Shown: positions 9,192 through 17,272, numbered from the stretch's first letter. The stretch is DNA of 64,000 nucleotides from Pleomorphomonas diazotrophica (GCF_002844595.1 NZ_PJNW01000009.1:124001-188000); one strand, 5' to 3'. Translations and numbers: made by a program. Notes: generated by a model not told the origin, from the sequence alone.

Positions 9192-9713
9192 ATGACCCTT
9201 TTCAATCTTTTCCGCGCTGTCCTGGTTGCCGGCGCCCTTGCGGCGTCGCCCGCCGCCGCCCACGATTTCAAGGCGGGCACGCTCACGCTCGACCATCCGT
9301 GGACACGCGCCACCGCCAAGGGCGCCGAGATGGGCGGCGGCTTCGTCACCATCGTCAATGCCGGCAGCGAGGCAGACAGACTGGTCGGCGGCAGCTTCGC
9401 GCTGGCCGGTCGCACGGAAGTGCATGAAATGAAAATGGAAGGCGAGGTGATGAAGATGCGCCAGCTCGAAGGCGGCCTCGACATCCCTGCCGGCGCCACC
9501 GTCGAGCTGAAGCCCGGTTCTTATCACCTGATGTTCATGAAGCTGACGGCGCCTCTCGAAGCCGGCACCAACGTCAAGGGGACGCTGATCTTCGAGAAAG
9601 CTGGCGAGGTGCCGGTGGAGTTTGCCGTCGAGGCGTTGAGCGCCAAGGCGAAGGATCACAAAGCGGGCGGTCACGACGCCATGCCCATGGGCGGCATGAA
9701 GCACGGCGGCTGA
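9192..9713 (+). CDS. Periplasmic copper chaperone PCu(A)C
   Basis: A 173-residue secreted protein of the PCu(A)C (DUF461) family, which carries Cu(I) in the periplasm to the CuA site of cytochrome c oxidase, often with Sco. It has a Sec signal peptide (about residues 1-23, ending SPAAA-HD) and the copper-binding His/Met pattern: VHEMKMEGEVMKM around residue 77, then YHLMFM about 30 residues later. The C-terminal tail adds further His and Met residues (DHKAGGHDAMPMGGMKHGG), a common metal-binding extension. It follows the Cys-rich small gene. A strong hairpin lies downstream. Confidence 0.93.
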   Translation: MTLFNLFRAVLVAGALAASPAAAHDFKAGTLTLDHPWTRATAKGAEMGGGFVTIVNAGSEADRLVGGSFALAGRTEVHEMKMEGEVMKMRQLEGGLDIPAGATVELKPGSYHLMFMKLTAPLEAGTNVKGTLIFEKAGEVPVEFAVEALSAKAKDHKAGGHDAMPMGGMKHGG

Positions 9714-9742
9714 TCTTCCTCACTTCGGGCGATGCCCACAAA

Positions 9743-9779
9743 CGTCGACGGCCGGAGCAGGGAGCTCCGGCCGTCGACG
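9743..9779. terminator. Strong hairpin between convergent genes
   Basis: A perfect 15-bp stem (9743-9757 pairing with 9765-9779) with a seven-base loop, 30 bases after the PCu(A)C stop. A short T-rich stretch occurs only later (TTTT near 9787). It probably ends transcription from the copper genes and may act in both directions. Confidence 0.65.
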
Positions 9780-9926
9780 AGTTCAGGTTTTCGCTCCCAA
9801 GGCACAAGCCCTACCTCACGCGCAAAACCGTAGTGGTTCTTCGCGCCGCCTGCGGAGCAATCTGAAACAGAAATTGGTTCGCCGCCGGGCCGCCGCCTAT
9901 GCGCCAGCCCTCGGAAGGCCGATCTA

Positions 9927-10118
9927 TCAGTCCTCGTAGGAGAACATCGGGGCAGTCTGCTGACCCGTCGTGTAGTCCTTCTGCTGCACCTGGCGACGCA
10001 TGGCGCGCGTCGCAGCATTCACCGCCGGAATGCCGATCGCATGATACTGGGCATCGAGTTCAGTCTCGCTGCCTTGTTGGATCTGGCCGTTGTTAACAGC
10101 GTCCGCCTGTTTGACCAT
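9927..10118 (-). CDS. Small hypothetical protein
   Basis: A possible 63-residue polar protein rich in Gln, Ala and Thr, without signal peptide or membrane segment, ending in the acidic MFSYED. AGGA lies about 11 bases before its ATG. It sits alone next to an AT-rich intergenic region. I do not recognise a family; coding status rests on its reasonable composition and the upstream site. Confidence 0.45.
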   Translation of the reverse strand: MVKQADAVNNGQIQQGSETELDAQYHAIGIPAVNAATRAMRRQVQQKDYTTGQQTAPMFSYED

Positions 10119-10610
10119 CTGGGTACCGTCCTACCCCGTCGCCGGGTACGTGGTTTGTCTTATGTATTCATTCTGGAGTGTCGTGTCTAAATCACGTCTT
10201 CCACGGTCATATATTATGCCTGAGAATGAGGCCGAACAAGGGCGCTTAGCATTCACGCTGTTCGGATTTCTTACTAGGTCGAACTAGATTTCTGATCGCG
10301 TGGCTAAAATGCGACATTTGCTTTGGATTCAACTGAGACCAAAAGCTAATCAAGTATTCGACGTAGTGCGTAGCATGTGATCATGCCAAGAAAATCTTAA
10401 CTAGTCATTAAGCAAAAGCTAGTCCATCGGTTGAGTTGTATGCCGCTCCCAACAGCAGCGCAGGACGAGACGAAGCCTTTGTCGGAGGATGACGGCGCGC
10501 GCCCGCCAACCAAGTCGCAATGAAATCGCAGCGCATGGCTGCGAACATTCACTTTGGCCGACGCCGCACGACCTATTGGACTCCAAGGCTTTTCCGTTTA
10601 CGCAGCCGAC
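10119..10610. other. AT-rich non-coding stretch
   Basis: About 490 bases with no supported gene. From roughly 10145 to 10480 the base composition is clearly more AT-rich than the flanks. No tRNA, inverted repeat of note or mobile-element remnant was recognised. It separates the small minus-strand frame from the deacetylase gene. Confidence 0.5.
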
Positions 10611-11540
10611 TCAATGGCCCATCAAGGCCGAAACGTGGGCTGCCGCCGAGAGGCCGAGGGCGTCCAGGTCATAGCCACCTTCGAGCAGGGAGACGACGCG
10701 GCCGCCGCAGACGCGATCGGCGACGTCCATCACGGCGCGGGTCAGCACGGCGTAATCGGCTTCGACCAGGTTGAGGTCGCCGAGAGGGTCGCGATAGTGG
10801 GCATCGAAGCCGGCCGACAGCACCAGAAGATCGGGATGGAAGGCGGTGACGGCCGGCAGGATCGTGTTGGTCATCGCTTCGAGCACCGCCGCGCCATTGG
10901 CGCCCGCCGCGAGCGGCACGTTGAGGATATTGCCGGCAACGCCCGTCTCCGACGCCTCGCCGGTACCGGGGAAGAGATGCTGCTGATGGATCGAGGCATA
11001 GAACACCGTTTCGTCGGAATAGAAGATGTTCTGCGTGCCGTTGCCGTGATGGACGTCGAAGTCGACGATGGCGACGCGCTCGGCTCCGTGCTCCGCCTGC
11101 GCATGGCGGGCGGCGATGGCGGCATGATTGAAGAAGCAGAAGCCCATGGCCTGCCGGGCGCTGGCATGGTGGCCGGGCGGACGGGCGGCGGAAAAGGCGT
11201 TGTCGACGAGGCCGGTCATCACCTCGTCCACGGCGAGGCAGGCGGCGCCGGCGGCAAGTCGCGCCGCCTCATAGGTGCCGTTCGACAGGATGGTGTCCCG
11301 GCTGATCGACATCAGACCGTCATGCGGCGCCTGGATGCGGATATGGTCGACATAGGCGGCCGGATGGACGCGCTGGATCTCCGCGTCGGTGACCGGCCGC
11401 GCCATGTCGCGGATCAGGTTCTGGAACGACTCGCCCTCAAGTTGCCGCTCGATGGCGACGATGCGGCCGGGCTGTTCGGGATGGTTGTCGGGAGCAAGAT
11501 GATCGCGGTAGCGCGGGTGGCTCAGGAAAAGTGTTCGCAT
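10611..11540 (-). CDS. Histone deacetylase family protein (acetylpolyamine amidohydrolase / AcuC-like)
   Basis: A 309-residue class II-type HDAC fold enzyme, zinc-dependent and cytosolic. Family members in bacteria remove acetyl groups from acetylpolyamines, acetoin-pathway proteins or other amides. Key features in order: HPEQPGRI near the N-terminus, the RPPGHHA segment with the catalytic His pair, GFCFFNHAAIAA, the metal-binding FDVHHGNGTQNIF, and the C-terminal EGGYDLDALG. The length is typical. The putrescine operon some 30 kb away makes a polyamine substrate thinkable, but nothing here proves it. It is followed by the AT-rich gap and preceded by a 116-base repeat. Confidence 0.9.
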   Translation of the reverse strand: MRTLFLSHPRYRDHLAPDNHPEQPGRIVAIERQLEGESFQNLIRDMARPVTDAEIQRVHPAAYVDHIRIQAPHDGLMSISRDTILSNGTYEAARLAAGAACLAVDEVMTGLVDNAFSAARPPGHHASARQAMGFCFFNHAAIAARHAQAEHGAERVAIVDFDVHHGNGTQNIFYSDETVFYASIHQQHLFPGTGEASETGVAGNILNVPLAAGANGAAVLEAMTNTILPAVTAFHPDLLVLSAGFDAHYRDPLGDLNLVEADYAVLTRAVMDVADRVCGGRVVSLLEGGYDLDALGLSAAAHVSALMGH

Positions 11541-11633
11541 GCGAGCCTCTCCGCATGGCGCCCTGTGGCGTCCGTGAAAATCCTGAGAACAGAGGATGCT
11601 GCTGCAACCGCGTCGTCAAGTGGCAGGAAGGCT

Positions 11634-11750
11634 TAGAGCACCCGCCGATCAGGTTGAATCAACCTGATCGAAAAGCGGCTGCTCCAGCAAATGAATCTGG
11701 AGCGTTCGCTCGACGACCAAATATTTCAATTTGGTCGGCGAATGTTTTAG
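11634..11750. repeat. RIME-like interspersed repeat, copy 1
   Basis: A unit of about 116 bases with two palindromes: a 25-base one at 11646-11670 (12-bp arms around one A) and a shorter one near 11714-11737 (CGACCAAAT and ATTTGGTCG arms). A second copy lies at 60596-60711 in the opposite orientation, with roughly a dozen mismatches over the length. Size, intergenic position and double-palindrome design resemble the RIME elements of rhizobia. The right edge overlaps the stop codon of the Sua5/TsaC gene. Confidence 0.85.
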
Positions 11751-12736
11751 CGCGGCGCTGCCGCCCGTGTCAGCCGGTCGCGGATCGCCTCGCCCAGTCC
11801 GTGGGTGGGAATCGGTGCCACGGCAATGCCGGCGACGTCGTCGCCGTCGGCCCGGCGCAGCATGTCGAACAGGTTGGCTGCCGCTTCGCGCAGGCTGCCC
11901 GACGGGCTGAGGTTGAGAACGCGTTTCGCCTCCTGGGCGCCACGGACCACGGTGCCACCGAAGGCGAGCAGCGCCTCGTCGGGTTCGACACGGCGAGCGT
12001 CGAGTCGAACGCGGGCACGCGGCGCATAATGGGAGGCGAGCATGCCGGGCGCCACCGGCGCGGCGGACGGATCGCCCTCCGAACGGACGACGGCAACGCC
12101 GGCCACGGCTTCGATCTCCTCGCGGGCAAGCCCCCCCGGCCGCAGGAGGTAGGGGATGTCGTCGCGGACTTGCAGAATGGTCGATTCGAGGCCCACTTCG
12201 GTGCGGCCGCCATCGAGGATCAGCGGCACGCGGCGGGAGAGATCGCCGTAGACGTGAGCGGCCGATGTCGGGCTGACATGACCGGATGTGTTGGCGCTGG
12301 GGGCGACGATTGGCACGCCGGCGGCACGGATCAGGCCGAGCGCCACCTTGTGCGAGGGCATGCGCACGGCGAGGGTGTCGAGGCCGGCGGTTGCCAGAGA
12401 GGACACCGGACAATCCGACCGCATCGGCAGCACCAGCGTCAGCGGGCCCGGCCAGAAGGTTTCGGCCAGCCGCCGCGACAGCGGATCGAAGACCACCAGC
12501 GTCTCGGCCATGGCGATGCTGTCGACATGGGCGATCAGCGGGTTGAAGGACGGGCGCCCCTTGGCCTCGTAGATGGCGGCGACAGCCTGCCCGCGGGTTG
12601 CGTCGGCGCCGAGGCCGTAGACGGTCTCTGTTGGGAAGGCGATGAGGAGGCCCTGCCGGATATGGTCGGCGGCGAGGCGAATAGCCTCATCGGTCGCCGC
12701 TTCGATGCGGGCAAATTCTGGAGAACGGTGGGGCAC
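11747..12736 (-). CDS. L-threonylcarbamoyladenylate synthase (Sua5/TsaC)
   Basis: A 329-residue enzyme that makes threonylcarbamoyl-AMP from threonine, bicarbonate and ATP for the t6A37 modification of ANN-decoding tRNAs. The YrdC domain shows AFPTETVYGLGADA and KGRPSFNPLI near the N-terminus, and the extra C-terminal Sua5 domain follows after about residue 210 (MLASHYAPRARVRLDA), so it is the long Sua5 form. I chose a GTG at 12736, shortly before the conserved EAIRLAADHIRQG segment; the frame runs further upstream, through the DUF4406 gene, and must be shadow there. Its stop lies in the edge of a repeat. It may be the third gene of a nudK-DUF4406-sua5 cluster. Confidence 0.93.
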   Translation of the reverse strand: MPHRSPEFARIEAATDEAIRLAADHIRQGLLIAFPTETVYGLGADATRGQAVAAIYEAKGRPSFNPLIAHVDSIAMAETLVVFDPLSRRLAETFWPGPLTLVLPMRSDCPVSSLATAGLDTLAVRMPSHKVALGLIRAAGVPIVAPSANTSGHVSPTSAAHVYGDLSRRVPLILDGGRTEVGLESTILQVRDDIPYLLRPGGLAREEIEAVAGVAVVRSEGDPSAAPVAPGMLASHYAPRARVRLDARRVEPDEALLAFGGTVVRGAQEAKRVLNLSPSGSLREAAANLFDMLRRADGDDVAGIAVAPIPTHGLGEAIRDRLTRAAAPR

Positions 12737-12824
12737 GGAGGATCCCGGTGGTGGACTGTCTTGGCGCTTCGCCCGACGGGTCTGTGTGGGACCAATCCGT
12801 GGCAAGGTCAAGGCAGGGAAAGCA

Positions 12825-13184
12825 TCAGCTTCCGACCCCCGGCACATCTTCCAGCCGATGGTAGACCGGCAGCCCCCGCGCCTTGGCGATGCGCACGTCG
12901 TTGTCCGCCCCTTTGGACTCCCCTGGAAGGCGGAGAACCGCCTCGCAAATCGCCAGCAGGCGCTCGGCCGTTGGATAGAAGATCTGGTCATAGAGTTCGT
13001 CGCCGAGCGTTTTCCCGCCCGCCGATTGCCAGACGGGGAGGGCGACCCACTCGCCGATCATCGGGACATGCCCGGCCTTGAAGAGCGGCCAGGAGGCCTC
13101 CTCCAGGCGGCGAAGATTGGCGGCCATCTTCTCGGGATCGTCTCCCGTTCCGGAGCGGTAGGGGCCGGCGATCAGGATCAGCAT
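12825..13184 (-). CDS. DUF4406 domain protein (nucleoside deoxyribosyltransferase-like fold)
   Basis: A 119-residue protein starting LILIAGPYRSGTGDDPEKM, the characteristic opening of DUF4406 and related nucleoside 2-deoxyribosyltransferase-like Rossmann folds, which bind nucleotides or nucleosides. Further conserved features are the GHVPMIGEW segment and a C-terminal RIAKARGLPVYH strand. Its ATG (13182-13184) overlaps the last codons of the nudK gene, whose stop is at 13178-13180, so the two are translationally coupled. The biochemical role of this family is not established; a link to nucleotide-sugar or nucleoside turnover is inferred from nudK. Confidence 0.8.
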   Translation of the reverse strand: MLILIAGPYRSGTGDDPEKMAANLRRLEEASWPLFKAGHVPMIGEWVALPVWQSAGGKTLGDELYDQIFYPTAERLLAICEAVLRLPGESKGADNDVRIAKARGLPVYHRLEDVPGVGS

Positions 13185-13792
13185 GCGACGGTTTCCTTGT
13201 TTGGCATGGATTGAGGCAAGAGGTGAAGAGCGGCGTGTTGCAGGAGCATGATCGTCTTGCCGTCGCGGATGGCGCCGGAGCCGATCATCGCCAAGGCGTC
13301 GTCGATGCCGACTTCGAGAACGGCGATGTCCTCACCCTCGGCTGCGTTTCCACCGCCCGACGAGGCCCTGTCGCGAGGTTCGTATTCGCCGACAAAGAAA
13401 TGCAGCCGCTCGGTGACCGAGCCAGGGCTCATGAAGGCATCGAAGATCGGCCGCACCTTGCGCACCCGAAAGCCCGTTTCCTCTTCCGTCTCGGCGCGGA
13501 TGCGGGCCTCGGGCTCGGCATTATCGAGAAGGCCGGCCGGCGCTTCGATCAACAGATCGTCGTGACCGTTGACGAAGGCGGGATAGCGAAACTGGCGGGT
13601 CAGGATCACGGTGCGGCGGCGCGGATCGTAGAGCAGGATCGTTGCCCCGTTGCCCCGATCATAGGTCTCGCGTGACTGGCGCTGCCAGCTTCCGTCGCTG
13701 CGTCGGAAGGAGAAGGTCGTCTTCTTCAGGACATACCAGTCGTTGGAGAGGACGGTGACGTCCTCGACGCGAACGCGATCGGCTATGCTCAA
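13178..13792 (-). CDS. nudK: GDP-mannose pyrophosphatase NudK (NUDIX hydrolase)
   Basis: A 204-residue NUDIX enzyme that closely follows the NudK pattern: TYDRGNGATILLYD, TRQFRYPAFVNG, the Nudix box GLLDNAEPEARIRAETEEETG, and IRDGKTIMLLQ near the end. NudK hydrolyses GDP-mannose and related nucleotide sugars to sugar-1-phosphate and GMP. I chose the TTG at 13790-13792 because AAGGA lies seven bases upstream and the protein then begins at the usual place; the frame runs further upstream into the regulator on the other strand. It is coupled to the DUF4406 gene and divergent from a DeoR/GlpR regulator, with phased repeats between them. Confidence 0.88.
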   Translation of the reverse strand: MSIADRVRVEDVTVLSNDWYVLKKTTFSFRRSDGSWQRQSRETYDRGNGATILLYDPRRRTVILTRQFRYPAFVNGHDDLLIEAPAGLLDNAEPEARIRAETEEETGFRVRKVRPIFDAFMSPGSVTERLHFFVGEYEPRDRASSGGGNAAEGEDIAVLEVGIDDALAMIGSGAIRDGKTIMLLQHAALHLLPQSMPNKETVAC

Positions 13793-13833
13793 GATCGTAT
13801 CCTTAGAGTTTGGAACTGGACCTCTCTTTAGTT

Positions 13834-13870
13834 TCGTGCAATATCGTGCAGAGTCAAGTAATTTCGTGCA
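13834..13870. promoter_or_regulatory. Three phased direct repeats, putative DeoR/GlpR operator
   Basis: TCGTGCA occurs at 13834-13840, 13844-13850 and 13864-13870, starts 10 and 20 bases apart, so all lie on one face of the helix. They sit between the divergent nudK and DeoR-family genes, 13 bases before the regulator's ATG. DeoR-family proteins often bind tandem TTTCG-type half sites, and two of the copies are preceded by TT. Inferred autoregulatory operator. Confidence 0.6.
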
Positions 13871-13882
13871 GACGGGGTTAGT

Positions 13883-14638
13883 ATGCTGACATCGGAGCGC
13901 AAGGCACTGATTCAACAGGTGCTGAGGCAGGAGGGGAGGCTTGTCGCCAAGGACTTCAGTCAGAAACTTGGTGTATCGGAGGATACGATCCGCCGAGATT
14001 TGCGCGAACTTGCCGGCGAGGGTCTGCTGCAGCGGGTGCATGGAGGCGCCCTGCCGGCCTCGTCGGCGGTTGCCGATTTCGCCTCGCGCGAACAGGTCGG
14101 CTCGTCGGTCAAAGCCAAGCTCGGGCAGGCGGCAGCGCGCATGATCCAGCCCGGCCAGATCGTCTTTCTCGACGGGGGCACCACGAACGTGCAACTGGCC
14201 CGTCATCTTCCCTCTGATCTCAAGGCGGTCGTGATCACGCACAGCCCGAGCATCGCGGTGGAGCTGGTCCGCCATCCCCATGTGGAGGTCGAGCTCATCG
14301 GCGGACGGCTTTTCAAGCATTCCATCGTCGCGGTGGGGGCAACGAGCGCCGAGGCGATCTCGCGCATTCGCGCCGATCTCTTCTTCATGGGAGCAACCGG
14401 CGTGCATCCGGAAACCGGCGTCACCACGGGCGACCGGGAGGAGGCGGCGATCAAGGCTCTGATTGCCCGCCAGTCGGCGGAAACCATCGTTCTGGCGACG
14501 GAGGAGAAATTGGGGGCGGCCTCGCCCTACCAGATCATGCCGCTTTCCGACATCGGCACCCTGGTGACGGTGGCTGGCCTTCCCGAGGAAACGCTGCGCT
14601 CATTCAGGTCGTCCGGCCTGGCCCTGGTCGAGGTTTGA
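13883..14638 (+). CDS. DeoR/GlpR family transcriptional regulator
   Basis: A 251-residue repressor of the DeoR/GlpR family, which senses phosphorylated sugars. The N-terminal winged helix is typical (ERKALIQQVLRQEG, then VSEDTIRRDLRELAGEGLLQRVHGGA up to residue 57). The C-terminal ligand domain has IVFLDGGTTNVQLARHLP, a phosphosugar-binding loop and GGRLF. It is divergent from nudK and is preceded by three TCGTGCA repeats. Its likely targets are itself and the nudK cluster; the effector is not known. Confidence 0.92.
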   Translation: MLTSERKALIQQVLRQEGRLVAKDFSQKLGVSEDTIRRDLRELAGEGLLQRVHGGALPASSAVADFASREQVGSSVKAKLGQAAARMIQPGQIVFLDGGTTNVQLARHLPSDLKAVVITHSPSIAVELVRHPHVEVELIGGRLFKHSIVAVGATSAEAISRIRADLFFMGATGVHPETGVTTGDREEAAIKALIARQSAETIVLATEEKLGAASPYQIMPLSDIGTLVTVAGLPEETLRSFRSSGLALVEV

Positions 14639-14735
14639 CGGAGGCGATCGGCTATTTCCTGAGTCCAAACAGAGGGATCCTGACAGTCCTCGTCACAAGC
14701 CGTTCTTGACTCTTCAAAAGCCCCTCCTATACTGG

Positions 14736-14750
14736 AACATATAGAGAACA
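14736..14750. promoter_or_regulatory. LexA (SOS) box
   Basis: GAAC-N7-GAAC at 14736-14739 and 14747-14750 is the alphaproteobacterial LexA site (GTTC-N7-GTTC on the other strand). It lies 28 bases before the imuA start codon, where LexA would block the promoter of the mutagenesis cassette. Confidence 0.88.
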
Positions 14751-14778
14751 GAATTGCAGGAACGAAGGAGTTTGAGCC

Positions 14779-15765
14779 GTGCTCGCCAGCGAGTCGACGG
14801 ACAGGATTGCTATGCTTCGACGGCACGTCGCCCAGTTAGAACGGGCGCGCGGCCGGGGCGAGACTCATGGTCAAGCGCCTGTTGTGACGGAGGAGCTGGC
14901 CGGTGTTCCGGTGCGCGACATCGGTCCCGCTGCTATTCGCCCCGTGCCGGCGCCAGCCTTCCGCGCCGGGCGAGCGACGAATGCCTGGGCGGGGCCGGAG
15001 ACGACGGCGCTTGCCTTCGGCCATCCGGAGGTCGATGCGGCGACCGGCGGCCTCAGGCGCGGCGCGCTACACGATATAAGCCCGGCCGGCGCGCCCGACA
15101 TGGCCTCTGCGACCGGCTTCGCCCTGGCATGTGCCGGGCTGCTTCTGGCGGCGGCCGGGCGGGACGGTCTCTGGCTCTGGGTGCGGGCCGAGATGGCCGG
15201 CCGCGAGGCGGGCGAGCCCTATGGGCCCGGCCTTGCTGCCTTCGGCCTCGACCCGTCGCGTCTCATTGCCGTGACGGCCCGCGATACCACGGATGTGTTG
15301 CGCGCCGCCGAAGAGGGGCTTGCCGCCCGCGCCTTCGCAGCGGTGCTGATCGAACCCTTCGGCGATGACCGGCATCTCGATCTGACGGCCTGTCGCCGCC
15401 TGTCGCTGATTGCTGATAACGGCCGCTCCACCGGCATTTTGCTGAGAACCGGCGGTGTTCCGGGGCCGACTAGCGCCGTCACGCGCTGGCGCGTCGCGGC
15501 GGCGCCGAGCCGTGGCGGCGGCCGGCATCCCGGCAATCCGGTTTTCGCGGCCGATCTCGCGCGCAATCGCTTGGGCCCGGTCGGCATGTGGACGATGGAG
15601 TGGCGTAGCGATGAACAATCCTTCCGAGCCCCGCGCGGCGGGTTCCAAGCCGAAGGACCCGGCCCCCTGGCAATCCCGCTATCTGGTCGTCTGGCTGCCG
15701 CATCTGGCGACCGATCGCCTCGTTCGGCTGGATCGGCAGCGGTTGTTCCCTTCCGCGGCCGCTGA
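14779..15765 (+). CDS. imuA: ImuA, RecA-like SOS mutagenesis protein
   Basis: A 328-residue RecA/SulA-like protein of the ImuA family. With ImuB and DnaE2 it carries out DNA-damage-induced translesion synthesis and mutagenesis. Recognisable segments are FGHPEVDAATGGLRRGALHDISP near residue 75, the ADLARNRLGPVGMWTMEW region near residue 255, and the RecA-like core between. The GTG at 14779 has AAGGAG nine bases upstream. The C-terminus runs about 50 residues beyond the conserved MEW region, so the frame overlaps imuB by 155 bases, which is unusually long. The LexA box just upstream indicates SOS control. Confidence 0.92.
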   Translation: MLASESTDRIAMLRRHVAQLERARGRGETHGQAPVVTEELAGVPVRDIGPAAIRPVPAPAFRAGRATNAWAGPETTALAFGHPEVDAATGGLRRGALHDISPAGAPDMASATGFALACAGLLLAAAGRDGLWLWVRAEMAGREAGEPYGPGLAAFGLDPSRLIAVTARDTTDVLRAAEEGLAARAFAAVLIEPFGDDRHLDLTACRRLSLIADNGRSTGILLRTGGVPGPTSAVTRWRVAAAPSRGGGRHPGNPVFAADLARNRLGPVGMWTMEWRSDEQSFRAPRGGFQAEGPGPLAIPLSGRLAAASGDRSPRSAGSAAVVPFRGR

Positions 15766-17260
15766 GGGGGTGGCGCGTCCACCCATGGTACTGACGGCCA
15801 AGCATCGCGGCGCCGCGCGTCTTGCCCATGTCGACGGGCAGGCGGTGCGGCTCGGCTTGCAGCCGGGGCTCGGCCTTGCCGATGCACGCGCCCGCGTGCC
15901 CGGCCTTGATGTGCGCGCCGCCGATCCCGAGGCGGACGCGGCTTTTCTCGATCGTCTTTGCGACTGGGCGCAGCGCTATACGCCGCTCTCCGGCCGCCGC
16001 ATCGGCACGTCGTCCATCGACCCTGAATTTCCCTATCCGGAAGATTTCACGCTGGTGCTCGACATCGCCGGCTGCGCCCACCTGCTCGGCGGCGAGGAGG
16101 CACTGGCCGCCGACATGGCGCGGCGGCTCGAGCGGCAGGGGCTGACGGCCTTCATCGGCATTGCCTCGACCATCGGCGCCGCCCACGCGCTGGCCGCCTT
16201 CGGACGGGGCGGGCGGTTGCAGACCGGCGAGGAACGGCGGGCATTGGCCGGTCTGCCGATTTCGGCATTGCGGCTCGACGCGGGCACGGTGGATGCGCTT
16301 GCCCGCGTCGGCCTCAAGCGCATCGGCGATCTCATCGATGGCCCGCGCGCGCCGCTCACCGCCCGCTTCGGGCGAACCGTGCTCGTCCAGCTCGATCGGG
16401 CGCTGGGACTTGCCGAGGAAGCCTTCTCGCCACGGCTACCGGTCGCACCCTATTGCGCCGAGCGGCGCTTTTTCGAGCCGATCGCCCGCCAGGAGGATGT
16501 CCGCGCCGTCGCCCTGTCGCTGATCGGCGCGCTGGCCGAGCGGCTGGAGGCGGCAGGCGAGGGCGCCTTGCGTCTCCGCCTCAGCCTCTGGCGCGTCGAT
16601 GGCGCGCTCTCTCATATCGAGGCAGGCCTCAGCCGGCCGAGCCGCGAGGCGACGGTGATGCAGGACATTCTCTGTCGCCGCCTCGACAGCCTCGCCGAGG
16701 ATTTCGACGCCGGCTACGGCTTCGACTGCGTTACCGTCGCCGTCACCGAGGCGAGCCGCCGCGACGCCGAGGCACTGTCGCTGGCCGGTCCCGACACGAC
16801 GCTGGAGCTGACGCGCTTCGTCGACCGGGTCGGCGCCCGTATCGGCCGGGGGCGGGTGCGACGTCTCAAAGCCCGTGAGAGCCATATTCCCGAGCGGGCG
16901 AGCCGTGCCGTGCCGGCCCATCTGACGGGAGAGGAGGCTTTTCCTGCGGCCGGGGCATTACCCGGCGATCCGCCGGAACGTCCGATCCGCCTGTTTGCCC
17001 AGCCGGAGCTGGTGGAAGCCTTGGCCTCGGTGCCGGACGGCCCCCCGCTCCGCTTCCGCTGGCGGCGCGTTACCCATGAGGTGAAGCGAGCCGAAGGGCC
17101 GGAACGGATCGCCGGCGAGTGGTGGCGGCAGGACGCCCTGACACGCGATTATTTCCGCGTCGAGGACGCCGAGGGACGGCGCTTCTGGATGTTCCGCGAA
17201 GGCCTCTTTCTGACCGAAACCACCCACCCGCGCTGGTTCGTGCACGGACTGTTTGCCTGA
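15611..17260 (+). CDS. imuB: ImuB, Y-family polymerase-like protein
   Basis: A 549-residue relative of Y-family DNA polymerases that acts as the bridge between ImuA, DnaE2 and the beta clamp. The N-terminus after about 20 variable residues has RYLVVWLPHLATDRLVRL, and the fingers/palm part reads LVLDIAGCAHLLGGEEALAADMARRL; ImuB proteins lack the full acidic catalytic set, so it is probably not itself a polymerase. The start at 15611 (MNNPSEPRA) precedes the conserved region; the longer frame upstream is shadow of imuA. DnaE2 begins 13 bases after its stop, so the three genes form one transcript. Confidence 0.93.
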   Translation: MNNPSEPRAAGSKPKDPAPWQSRYLVVWLPHLATDRLVRLDRQRLFPSAAAEGVARPPMVLTAKHRGAARLAHVDGQAVRLGLQPGLGLADARARVPGLDVRAADPEADAAFLDRLCDWAQRYTPLSGRRIGTSSIDPEFPYPEDFTLVLDIAGCAHLLGGEEALAADMARRLERQGLTAFIGIASTIGAAHALAAFGRGGRLQTGEERRALAGLPISALRLDAGTVDALARVGLKRIGDLIDGPRAPLTARFGRTVLVQLDRALGLAEEAFSPRLPVAPYCAERRFFEPIARQEDVRAVALSLIGALAERLEAAGEGALRLRLSLWRVDGALSHIEAGLSRPSREATVMQDILCRRLDSLAEDFDAGYGFDCVTVAVTEASRRDAEALSLAGPDTTLELTRFVDRVGARIGRGRVRRLKARESHIPERASRAVPAHLTGEEAFPAAGALPGDPPERPIRLFAQPELVEALASVPDGPPLRFRWRRVTHEVKRAEGPERIAGEWWRQDALTRDYFRVEDAEGRRFWMFREGLFLTETTHPRWFVHGLFA

Positions 17261-17272
17261 ACGGAGGCGATC

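Noticed and set aside
10554-11636. 360-codon plus-strand frame opposite the deacetylase
   Set aside because: It is the antisense shadow of the HDAC-family gene, which has all family motifs on the minus strand.
11531-13081. 516-codon plus-strand frame
   Set aside because: It is antisense to Sua5/TsaC and DUF4406 and reads through repeat copy 1; no family features.
13793-14407. Upstream extension of nudK
   Set aside because: It would run antisense through the DeoR-family gene; the TTG start with AAGGA gives the normal NudK N-terminus.
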